DNA from: JAMCRM01 sp041685075
GTDB taxonomy: Bacteria > Acidobacteriota > Terriglobia > Bryobacterales > Bryobacteraceae
Assembly (NCBI GenBank): GCA_041685075.1
Contig: JAWLGN010000316.1
Span: forward strand, 1-6,199
Length of the DNA stretch: 6,199 bases
Reading direction: 5' to 3'
This document shows, piece by piece, positions 1-6,199 of this stretch. How positions within the stretch are numbered: the stretch's first letter is position 1; each line of letters opens with the position of its first letter. A model generated the notes under the pieces. That model was not told where the DNA came from. It worked only from the letters and a program-made list of their open reading frames with translations, and searched no databases. A program made the translations under genes and the position numbers.

Positions 1-1298
1 GCTTCCGTTACCGCCGAATGCGCCTGAAGCGCCTCGTCCACCTCCGCCGGCAGGATCTTCTCGCCTCCGCGGTTGATGATCTCCTTGAGGCGGCCGGTCA
101 CGAACAGGAAACCGTCGCTGTCCAGCCGGCCGAGATCGCCCGTCAGAAACCAGCCGTTTCTGAAGGCGAGGCGGTTGGCCTCGGGATTGTTGCGGTACCC
201 TTCTATGACCGCCGGCCCCCGCACCGCGATCTGCCCCTCGTTCCCCGGCGCCAGCTCGTCTCCCGCTTCATCGACGATGGCAATTTCCGTCCCGACAGCA
301 CGCCCGACCGAGCCATGCCTGCGCTGCTCCGGAAGCGGTGAATTGCTGGTGACGAGACCCGTCTCGGTCATGCCGTACCCGTTTAACACGGGGGCCTCGA
401 GCGCGTCTTCCAGTTGCGCCTGCAACTCCGGCGGCAGCGGAGCGCCGATGGAGCGCACGAAGCGCAACGGGAAGCGGCGCAGGACATCCTTGTGGCGCTG
501 AGCGAGGGGCAGGATGGAGCTATGAAGCGCCGGTCCCGCCGTGTACCAGGTGGGACGGAACTCCTCAAGCCATGCCATGAAATTCTCCGGGTCGAAGCCC
601 GCGGTGCTGATCACCGCCCCGCCCGCGAGCAACTGCGCCATTGAACTCATGAGTCCCTGGAGGTGAAACAGCGGCATCATGCTCAGGAAGCGGTCGCTCT
701 CACCCAGTCCCAGCACGCTCCGGGTGTTCGCGGCCATGGCCTGCAGATTGGAGTGCGTCAGGGGCACCAGCCGGGGGGTGCCGGTGGTTGCCGAGGTGTG
801 CAGCAGCAGCGCGGCCTCGCCGGCATCCGCCTGTTCGCCTGCCCGGACACGCAAGGCGCACGGGCAGTCGAGCGCCGGCACGCCCGCCTTACGGTCCGAT
901 GCGGCGGTTGCCTTCCAGACCTCGATGCCGAGCGAGCGGGCGGCGGACTCGGCGGCCGGACTCAGTCCGGTTTGGACGATCAACGCTCGCGCGCCGAAGT
1001 CGTGCAAGTAGAACTGGAACTCGGGCTCGCTGAACGCGGGATTGAGGGGGGCGCAGGCGGCAGTCCCGACTACGCCCAGGCAGAGCGCAATCATCTCGGG
1101 TCCATCCGGCATGACTACCGCGACCGCGTCGCTCCGCCGCAGCCCCGCGGACCGCAACGCGCTCGCCAGCGCATCGATCTGGCCCCACAACTCGCCGTAG
1201 GTCAGCGCTTCGCGCCCCGGCGCGAGCAGTGCTGCCGCCTCCGGTTTCGCGTGCGCGCGGAGGCGCAGCTCCTTCAGGAATCCCGCGTCTTCAGCCAT
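1..1298 (-). CDS. AMP-forming acyl-CoA synthetase (ANL superfamily), 3' end outside window
   Basis: This gene activates a carboxylic acid with ATP to an acyl-adenylate and then to the acyl-CoA thioester, in the cytoplasm. Translating the minus strand from the ATG at 1298 gives 432 open codons running off the left edge. The ANL core motifs appear in order. The P-loop TSATTGTPRLVPLTH starts at residue 168. YGMTE, the adenine/acyl-adenylate motif, is at 308-312. GDL starts at 387. The hinge segment GRLKEIINRGGEKI is at 402-415. The missing C-terminus should carry the lid-domain catalytic lysine. The start is supported by GGAGGAA (1312-1306) seven bases upstream. The P-loop deviates from the common TSGTTGxPKG form, with Ala for the first Gly and PRLVPLTH for PKG; the PxxVPLTH style is typical of the oxalyl-CoA/coumarate-type and related short acyl-CoA ligases. 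The substrate cannot be told from sequence. It is transcribed divergently from the glycosyltransferase gene. Family assignment is very secure; subfamily is inference. Confidence 0.95.
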   Translation of the reverse strand, partial: MAEDAGFLKELRLRAHAKPEAAALLAPGREALTYGELWGQIDALASALRSAGLRRSDAVAVVMPDGPEMIALCLGVVGTAACAPLNPAFSEPEFQFYLHDFGARALIVQTGLSPAAESAARSLGIEVWKATAASDRKAGVPALDCPCALRVRAGEQADAGEAALLLHTSATTGTPRLVPLTHSNLQAMAANTRSVLGLGESDRFLSMMPLFHLQGLMSSMAQLLAGGAVISTAGFDPENFMAWLEEFRPTWYTAGPALHSSILPLAQRHKDVLRRFPLRFVRSIGAPLPPELQAQLEDALEAPVLNGYGMTETGLVTSNSPLPEQRRHGSVGRAVGTEIAIVDEAGDELAPGNEGQIAVRGPAVIEGYRNNPEANRLAFRNGWFLTGDLGRLDSDGFLFVTGRLKEIINRGGEKILPAEVDEALQAHSAVTE

Positions 1299-1420
1299 GC
1301 GGCTCTTCCTCCAAGGCCCCGGGTCGAGGACAATTCTACCCGATCCGCTTTCAGTGCCGCGAGCGCAAACGAGCATTATGCGTACTATGAAGCCGATCGG
1401 CGATGATAGTAAGGAAACCC
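1299..1420. promoter_or_regulatory. Divergent intergenic region, probably carrying promoters for both directions
   Basis: This gap of about 120 bp separates two genes that point away from each other, so it should hold both promoters and their leaders. On the minus strand a TAGAAT box (1338-1333) matches the -10 consensus in five of six bases, but I find no convincing -35 at normal spacing. On the plus strand TACTAT (1383-1388) is a weak -10 candidate, also without a good -35. The stretch around 1366-1393 is less GC-rich than the flanking genes. The existence of promoters here follows from the layout; the individual boxes are weak. Confidence 0.35.
1411..1416 (+). promoter_or_regulatory. Ribosome binding site that favours the ATG at 1421
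   Basis: AAGGAA lies four bases before the ATG at 1421, and the AAGGA core five bases before it. The earlier in-frame ATG at 1403 has no comparable purine-rich site upstream. This supports starting the glycosyltransferase at 1421 (841 residues) instead of 1403 (847 residues). The spacing is slightly short, so the longer form is not excluded. Confidence 0.5.
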
Positions 1421-3946
1421 ATGCAGGATATCGAAGACGGGGCGGCGGGCCGCTCCGGCACCTGGCAGTTACTGGTTCTGGCTGCCGCCGCGGTGGTCTT
1501 CCTGGGCGGCATGATCAGCCCGCCCGGGCTGATGGACGACGTGGATGCCGTGCAGGCGCAGATCGCGCGCAACATGCTGGATTCGGGCGACTGGGTGACG
1601 GCGCGGCTCGACGGCGTGAAGTATCTCGAAAAGCCCCCCCTGAAGTACTGGCTGATCGCCCTGAGCTACATGATCTTCGGGGTGCACGACTGGGCCGCGC
1701 GCCTGCCCGTGGCGCTCTCCGCCGTATTGCTCTGCTGGGTGGTGGCGCGCTTCGGTGCGTGGGCTTACGGGGTGCGCGCCGGCATGTGGGCCGGGCTGGT
1801 CTCGGCTACCTGCGTGGGGCTGTTTCTGTTCACCCGCATCCTGATCTCGGACGTGATGGTCACCCTCACCATCACCCTGGCCATCTGGGGGCTGCTGCGC
1901 GCGCTCGACGAGCATGAGCCGCGCCCCCGCCTCTGGGCGCTCATCATGTGGGCGGCGATGGGCACGGGCCTGCTGCTCAAAGGACTCATCGCGGTGGTCT
2001 TTCCCGCCGGCGCGGCCTTCTTCTGGCTGGCCTTGACGGGCGACCTGTTCCGGCGCAAGACCTGGCACCAGATGCGCATCGGCAGCGGGCTGCTCGTCAT
2101 GCTGGCCATCGCCGCGCCCTGGCACGTGCTGGCCACGCTGCGCAACCCGCCCTATTTCGATTTCACACTGCGCAGCGAGCACGGCCAATACCGCGGCTTC
2201 TTCTGGTTCTATTTCATCAACGAGCACGTGCTGCGCTTCCTCAACCGGCGTTACCCGCGGGACTATAACACCGTCCCGCGGCTGTGGTTCTGGCTGCTGC
2301 ACCTGGTGTGGCTTTTCCCCTGGAGCGCCTTCCTGGCGACGATAGCGAGACTCCGTTTCCGCGGCACGGACCGCGCTGCCCGCACCGGTCTGATGGCGCT
2401 CTGCTGGGCGGGCGTGGTGCTGGTGTTCTTCACCTTCTCGACCACCCAGGAATACTATTCCATGCCGGCCTACCCGGCGCTGGCCTTGTTGCTGGGGGCG
2501 GGCATTGCGGCGGGGGGCAGGCTCGTCGACTGGGGCGCGCGTGCGGTGGGAGCCATTTCGACCCTGGCGGCGCTGGCGGTAGGGGCGATCCTGTGGATGG
2601 TGCGGGATGTGCCGGTATCCGGCGACATCAGCGCGGCGCTGCAGCAAAACCCGGAACTCTACACCCTTTCCCTGGGCCACGCCGCGGATTTGACCATCCG
2701 TTCCTTCGCCTGGCTGCGGCTGCCGCTGGTGGTGGCGGGAGTGGCGTTTCTGGCCGGCGCGGTGGGAACGTGGCGCTGGACGGGCCGCCGCGCGCTGCTC
2801 AGCCTGGTGGTGATGATGGCGCTGTTCTTCCACGCGGCACGGCTGGCGCTGGAGGTCTTCGAACCCTACCTGGGTTCGCGCCCCCTGGCCGAGGCGCTGG
2901 TCCAGCAACCCGAGGGCACCCTCATCGTCGACGACCAGTACTACGCCTTCTCCTCGGTCTTCTTCTATGCCAACCGCACGGCGCTGCTGTTGAACGGGCG
3001 GGTGCAGAACCTCATCTACGGCTCCTTCGCCCCGGGCGCCCCGGACGTATTCATCGACGACGCCGAATTCGCCCAACGGTGGAACAGCGGCGAGCGCCAC
3101 TACGTGGTAGCGTCGGCGGCCGCGCTGCCGCGGCTGGAGAAGGCGGCCGGCCGTCCGCTCGAGCGCGTGGCCGAAAGCGGCGGCAAGGTGCTGGCGGTGA
3201 ACACCGGCACGGCGGCGCTGCCGGAAGATCCCGAAGTGCGGTTCCTGTGTTTCGCCCCCAGCCCGTACACCGGCCGCCACGACGCGCTGCGCGCCGGCCT
3301 GGGGATCTATCTCTCGCTCGAGCGGCTGATTGCGGAGCACAAGCTGCCGCTGCGCATCTCGTTCTGGGACGGCACCCCGGCGGTGGAGGATGCAGTCAAA
3401 GCACGCGCGCTGCTGCGCGATGCCCGCGTGCTGGTGGTAGGGGGCTCGACGTGGGCGCAGGGGTCGTCCTATCTCATCCGCCGCTACTTCGAACTGGCGA
3501 ACAACGAATCGCTGGTGGGCGCCTCGGCCACCGCCTGGGCCACTGCGGGTGGCGCCACCACGGGCGGCGAAGTCGTTATCGCGGATGCGCTGCGTACCCT
3601 GATGGGGATGGGGGCCCAGACTTTCTCCCTGGGGCAGAAGTACATGGTCTTCACCACCGGGGAGCGGCTGGGATTGCCGGAGGGCCAGTTCACTACGCTC
3701 GATTGCTGGTACATGGAGCAGTTCGCCAAGGCCATCGCGGTGGCGGCGCTCGGCGGCGGCAGCCGCGCGCGCACCGCGGAACTGGCCGGGCAACTGGGTC
3801 TCCAGCACGAGTACTGGCGCGGCTTTCCCGCGTCGGAAAACGCCATCGCGGACCGCTACCGCGCCCTGCGCCGCCGGCTCAACGCCGCTACGGACCCCGA
3901 ATCCGTTGCGTACAAGGAGTTACGCCGGCTCGTGCGGCTGCCCTGA
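1421..3946 (+). CDS. ArnT/PMT-family membrane glycosyltransferase fused to a C-terminal WrbA/flavodoxin-like domain
   Basis: The N-terminal two-thirds is a GT-C glycosyltransferase of the PMT/ArnT type. Such enzymes use polyprenyl-phosphate sugars and transfer the sugar at the outer face of the inner membrane. Residues are numbered from the ATG at 1421. An acidic first-loop motif DDVDAVQAQIARNM (39-52) holds the expected catalytic acid, followed by SGDWVTARLDGV and EKPPLKYW (70-77). About 13 hydrophobic segments follow, the last near 457-476. A soluble region at about 485-595 resembles the periplasmic C-terminal part of ArnT-like proteins. From about 605 to 779 the sequence changes to a flavodoxin/WrbA-like alpha/beta domain. 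It has an RFLCFAPSPYTGRHDALR phosphate-loop candidate at 607-624, VLVVGGSTWAQG ending at 681 (WrbA: GTPTRFGN), and TAGGATTGGE at 708-717 (WrbA: STGTQHGGQE). A basic tail of about 60 residues ends the protein. At 841 residues it exceeds usual family members (roughly 500-600) by about this extra domain. The alternative start at 1403 adds six residues. The glycosyltransferase part is secure; the flavodoxin call rests on motif pattern; sugar and acceptor are unknown. Confidence 0.9.
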   Translation: MQDIEDGAAGRSGTWQLLVLAAAAVVFLGGMISPPGLMDDVDAVQAQIARNMLDSGDWVTARLDGVKYLEKPPLKYWLIALSYMIFGVHDWAARLPVALSAVLLCWVVARFGAWAYGVRAGMWAGLVSATCVGLFLFTRILISDVMVTLTITLAIWGLLRALDEHEPRPRLWALIMWAAMGTGLLLKGLIAVVFPAGAAFFWLALTGDLFRRKTWHQMRIGSGLLVMLAIAAPWHVLATLRNPPYFDFTLRSEHGQYRGFFWFYFINEHVLRFLNRRYPRDYNTVPRLWFWLLHLVWLFPWSAFLATIARLRFRGTDRAARTGLMALCWAGVVLVFFTFSTTQEYYSMPAYPALALLLGAGIAAGGRLVDWGARAVGAISTLAALAVGAILWMVRDVPVSGDISAALQQNPELYTLSLGHAADLTIRSFAWLRLPLVVAGVAFLAGAVGTWRWTGRRALLSLVVMMALFFHAARLALEVFEPYLGSRPLAEALVQQPEGTLIVDDQYYAFSSVFFYANRTALLLNGRVQNLIYGSFAPGAPDVFIDDAEFAQRWNSGERHYVVASAAALPRLEKAAGRPLERVAESGGKVLAVNTGTAALPEDPEVRFLCFAPSPYTGRHDALRAGLGIYLSLERLIAEHKLPLRISFWDGTPAVEDAVKARALLRDARVLVVGGSTWAQGSSYLIRRYFELANNESLVGASATAWATAGGATTGGEVVIADALRTLMGMGAQTFSLGQKYMVFTTGERLGLPEGQFTTLDCWYMEQFAKAIAVAALGGGSRARTAELAGQLGLQHEYWRGFPASENAIADRYRALRRRLNAATDPESVAYKELRRLVRLP
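3233..3757 (+). other. WrbA/flavodoxin-like domain within the glycosyltransferase gene
   Basis: This marks the part of the gene encoding the flavodoxin-like module (about residues 605-779 from the 1421 start). Three blocks match the expected order of an FMN-binding flavodoxin fold: a strand followed by SPYTGRHDALR, the VLVVGGSTWAQGSS loop, and a glycine/threonine-rich TAGGATTGGE loop followed by a helix with ALRTLMGMGAQTFSLG, much like the WrbA segment TTLLHHGM. A closing helix, YMEQFAKAIAVAAL, resembles the last WrbA helix. Flavodoxins and WrbA bind FMN and act in one- or two-electron transfer to quinones. Whether this copy still binds FMN cannot be decided here, since the loop residues are only partly conserved. 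Confidence 0.65.
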
Positions 3947-4047
3947 GAAACGGACCTGATTCGGTTATACAATTGGGATTACACAAACGCCCTCCCAGGA
4001 GTCCGCAGCCGCGGCTTGGTGTAGGCTGGAGCGGGAGAAGAATCCAT

Positions 4048-5175
4048 ATGCGCCTGCGCGCTGTCGCTATCATCCTGGGCATCGCCGTCTACGGGATGCC
4101 GGAACCCCTGCGGGCCTGCAACGTGCCGGTCTTTCGCTATGCCATGGAGCGATGGGCCGCCGACCCCTACCAGGTTGTGATCTACCACCGGGGTCAGGAG
4201 CAGGCCGAAGCCTGGGCGCGGCTGCGCGAACCCGGGCACGCAAACCTTTCGCTTCAGGACGTCGATGTTTCGACGCCCGAAGGCAAAGCGCTCGCCGGGC
4301 GGCGCGGCATTGCCGGTTCTCCATGGGTGGAGGTCTACTACCCGCTGAACTCGCGAATACGCAAGGCGGTATGGTCGGGACCGCTGAGCGCCGCGCGAGC
4401 CGGAAGCATCCTGCATTCGCCTCTCCGCGCACAGCTCGCCAGGCGGCTGCTGGATGGCGAAGTGGCGGTCTGGATTCTGGTGAAGAGCGGACAGGCTGAG
4501 AAAGACAGCCGCGCGCTCGAAACGCTCCGGAGAGAACTCGATCGCGCCTCCGCCACGTTGCGCGTTCCCGAAACCGGTATCGACGCCGACGGCAACCTCA
4601 TCGAGGTGACGGACTTCAAAACCTACCCCGTGCGCTTCGGCCTGATGGAGGTGGCGCGCGACGACCCGGAGGAGCGACTGCTGGTGAACGCCCTGCTGGC
4701 GTCGGAACCCGATCTGCGCCACTACGATGAACCCATCGCCTTTCCCGTCTTCGGCCGCGGCCGCGTGCTCTATGCCTTGGTGGGCAAGGGGATCAAGGAA
4801 AAGACCATCTGGGACGCCTGCAATTCCATGCTGGCCTGGTGTTCCTGCGAGATTAAGGCTCTGAACCCCGGCACCGATCTGCTGATCGCGGCCGACTGGT
4901 CGCGCCCTGCTGGCGGAAAGATGGTCAAAGATCCCGAGGTGCCGCTGACAGGCGTGAGCGCTTTTCTGGAGCCTGAGCGCGAACCGGCCGAACAGCCCGC
5001 CGAGGCGCCGGTGGCGGCGTGCAGGCGCCTGCCGGCTGAACCCGCGCCCGTGAAGGCTCCCGCGCCGGTACCCGCGGACAGTCCCCTGCTGCGCAACGTG
5101 CTGTATCTGGCCGGCGGCGCCGGGGTAGCGCTGGCGGCGCTTTCCCTGTTCCTGACCGTGAGGGCGAAACGATGA
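4048..5175 (+). CDS. Secreted cysteine-containing protein with C-terminal membrane anchor, function unknown
   Basis: I do not recognise a characterised family; the protein resembles uncharacterised envelope proteins encoded beside FtsX-type permeases. It has 375 residues. Residues 1-23 form a signal peptide (basic MRLR, hydrophobic AVAIILGIAVYG) ending in LRA before Cys24, which opens the block CNVPVFRYAMERW. A segment VDVSTPEGKALAGRRGIAGSPWVEVYYP (73-99) is reminiscent of the cis-proline region of thioredoxin-like folds, but there is no CxxC. A second alpha/beta stretch begins at GEVAVWILVKSG (137-148). Near 237-283 comes GRGRVLYALVGKGI, then Cys258 and the motif CSC (265-267), then NPGTDLLIAADW. 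Residues 308-345 are a Pro/Ala/Glu-rich linker, followed by a transmembrane helix (349-370) and a basic RAKR tail. This predicts a periplasmic body held in the inner membrane by its C-terminus. The start is supported by GGGAG (4033-4037) at good spacing. The stop codon overlaps the next gene's start (ATGA), implying coupled translation and a shared system with the permease. Existence of the gene is secure; function is not. Confidence 0.88.
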   Translation: MRLRAVAIILGIAVYGMPEPLRACNVPVFRYAMERWAADPYQVVIYHRGQEQAEAWARLREPGHANLSLQDVDVSTPEGKALAGRRGIAGSPWVEVYYPLNSRIRKAVWSGPLSAARAGSILHSPLRAQLARRLLDGEVAVWILVKSGQAEKDSRALETLRRELDRASATLRVPETGIDADGNLIEVTDFKTYPVRFGLMEVARDDPEERLLVNALLASEPDLRHYDEPIAFPVFGRGRVLYALVGKGIKEKTIWDACNSMLAWCSCEIKALNPGTDLLIAADWSRPAGGKMVKDPEVPLTGVSAFLEPEREPAEQPAEAPVAACRRLPAEPAPVKAPAPVPADSPLLRNVLYLAGGAGVALAALSLFLTVRAKR

Positions 5176-6199
5176 CCGTCTGGCAACTGGTAATCAAGGA
5201 GATCACCCGCAGGAAAACCAACTTCATCTCGGGCCTGGTGGCGATTAGCCTGGCGGTGGCGGTGCTGGCCGGCGCCCTGACGATGCTGCGGCTCCACGAC
5301 CTGCGCACCGAAAGCATCGTGGCGCGGAAGGAGCAGGAGACCCGCGAGCGCATGGCGCTGCTCAAAGACGACTACCGGAAGATCATGAAGAACCTGGGGT
5401 TCAACCTGCTGATTCTTCCGGCAAACCAGAAGCTCGCCGATTTCTACGCGGACGACGCGGTTTCCGCCTACATGCCCGAGAGCTACGCCAGCCGGCTGGC
5501 CGGGGCCAAGATCGTAACCATCCGGCACCTGCTGCCCAGCCTCCAGGAAAGGGTGCTGTGGCCGGAACAGCGGCGCACCATCATTCTGATCGGGACACGC
5601 GGCGAAATCCCGACCCTGTTCCGCGAAGCCGAAGAGCCGATGCTCACCGCGGTCGAGAAGGGCCATGCCGTCGTGGGTTATGAGCTGGCGAGAAGTCTCA
5701 AGCTGAAGCCCGGGGACCGCATTACCCTCCTCGGGCAGCGGTTCACCGTCAGCAAGTGCAACGAGGAACGCGGCACCAAGGACGATATTTCTATCTGGAT
5801 CGACCTGGCGCAGGCGCAGGCGATGCTGGCGAAACCGGGGCGCATCAACGCCATGCTGGCGCTCAAGTGCCTCTGCGCCGGCAATGAGCTGGCGAACGTG
5901 CGGCGCGACGTCGCGGCCGTTCTGCCGGGCGTGCAGGTGATCGAGCAGGGGTCGAAGGTCCTCACCCGCGCCGAAGCCCGGGAGCGCGCCTCCCGCGAGG
6001 CCGCCGAGGCCCTGGCGGCCGAGGTGCGCAACCGCCAACAACTGCGCGCCGAGCAGGAGCGCTTCTCCTCCATTTTGGTGCCGCTGGTGCTGCTGGTGAG
6101 CGCCGTCTGGGTCGGGCTGGTCTTCTACACCAACGTGCGGGAGCGCCGCAGCGAAATCGGCATCTTGCGCGCGCTGGGCGCCAGGGCCCGCACCATCCT
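5172..6199 (+). CDS. FtsX/MacB-type ABC transporter permease, 3' end outside window
   Basis: This is a permease subunit of the type VII ABC family (MacB, LolC/E, FtsX), which uses cytoplasmic ATP hydrolysis to drive work on the periplasmic side instead of classical transport through the membrane. The visible 342 codons begin MTVWQLVIKEITRRKTNF, a typical basic lead-in. A first transmembrane helix follows (about 18-38), then a large periplasmic domain to about 298, then a second helix (300-319). The hallmark cytoplasmic sequence NVRERRSEIGILRALGARA (321-339) is the family signature that couples to the ATPase. Within the periplasmic domain, ELARSLKLKPGDRITLLGQRFTV (171-193) is the usual MacB periplasmic-domain signature. 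A charged Ala/Glu/Arg-rich segment (266-298) is likely helical or coiled coil. KCLCAG at 232-237 gives an unusual CxC. The ATG overlaps the preceding stop by four bases and is preceded by GAGGG at 5160-5164. At least two more membrane helices and probably an ATPase gene lie beyond the window. The substrate is unknown. Confidence 0.95.
   Translation, partial: MTVWQLVIKEITRRKTNFISGLVAISLAVAVLAGALTMLRLHDLRTESIVARKEQETRERMALLKDDYRKIMKNLGFNLLILPANQKLADFYADDAVSAYMPESYASRLAGAKIVTIRHLLPSLQERVLWPEQRRTIILIGTRGEIPTLFREAEEPMLTAVEKGHAVVGYELARSLKLKPGDRITLLGQRFTVSKCNEERGTKDDISIWIDLAQAQAMLAKPGRINAMLALKCLCAGNELANVRRDVAAVLPGVQVIEQGSKVLTRAEARERASREAAEALAAEVRNRQQLRAEQERFSSILVPLVLLVSAVWVGLVFYTNVRERRSEIGILRALGARARTI

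Noticed and set aside
663..1406. Plus-strand open frames opposite the acyl-CoA synthetase, the longest 247 codons
   Set aside because: The minus strand encodes a clear ANL enzyme with all motifs across this span; the plus-strand frames have no recognisable content.
1469..3808. A long open frame of 779 codons on the minus strand opposite the glycosyltransferase
   Set aside because: Its translation is rich in Arg, Gln, His, Gly and Pro with no hydrophobic or domain pattern. It mirrors the codon-position GC bias of the real gene on the plus strand.
3966..3973. TATACAAT resembling a -10 box in the gap between the glycosyltransferase and the secreted-protein gene
   Set aside because: No -35-like hexamer lies at suitable spacing upstream. 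A promoter here is plausible given the 101 bp gap but not supported enough to list.
4007..4016. Perfect 10 bp palindrome AGCCGCGGCT in the gap before the secreted-protein gene
   Set aside because: It has no loop and no following T-run, so it is not a terminator. A short GC palindrome is expected by chance in GC-rich DNA.
2284..4047. Upstream extension of the frame that encodes the secreted protein (963 codons in total)
   Set aside because: The first 588 codons overlap the glycosyltransferase in another frame and read as Gly/Arg/Ala-rich low-complexity sequence. The ATG at 4048 has a good ribosome site and a signal peptide, so the gene starts there.
4770..6041. Minus-strand open frame of 423 codons opposite the secreted protein and permease
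   Set aside because: It lies antisense to two well-supported coupled genes, has no domain pattern, and fits third-position GC bias.

Overview
This is a GC-rich, densely coded bacterial window with four genes. An envelope glycosyltransferase with a periplasmic soluble region, a secreted C-terminally anchored protein and an FtsX/MacB-type permease point to a Gram-negative (diderm) organism. The glycosyltransferase's N-terminal motif (DDVDAVQAQIARNM) and the secreted protein's CNVPVFRYAMERW start remind me of proteins from Acidobacteriota, Planctomycetota and Verrucomicrobiota. That is recollection rather than a search, so the phylum is left open.

Layout: (1) Positions 1-1298, minus strand, hold the N-terminal ~432 codons of an AMP-forming acyl-CoA synthetase whose 3' end lies beyond the left edge. 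(2) A divergent gap of about 120 bp (1299-1420) separates it from the rightward genes. (3) Positions 1421-3946, plus strand, hold one long gene joining an ArnT/PMT-type membrane glycosyltransferase to a C-terminal WrbA/flavodoxin-like domain in a single uninterrupted frame. (4) After a 101 bp gap, 4048-5175 encodes a secreted, cysteine-containing protein of unrecognised function with a C-terminal membrane anchor. (5) 5172 to the right edge encodes an FtsX/MacB-like ABC permease, overlapping the previous gene by ATGA and cut off inside its second membrane block.

How they may work together: genes 4 and 5 are translationally coupled and are best read as parts of one ABC export or envelope-remodelling system, whose ATPase would be expected just past the right edge. 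Both carry a CxC motif in the part predicted to face the periplasm. The glycosyltransferase probably transfers a sugar from a polyprenyl-phosphate carrier onto an envelope acceptor. Why it carries a flavodoxin-like domain is unexplained. The acyl-CoA synthetase is divergent and need not be functionally linked.

The most interesting items are the glycosyltransferase-flavodoxin fusion with its topology problem, and the poorly characterised secreted-protein/FtsX pair. No tRNA, rRNA, CRISPR array, insertion sequence or convincing terminator was seen.
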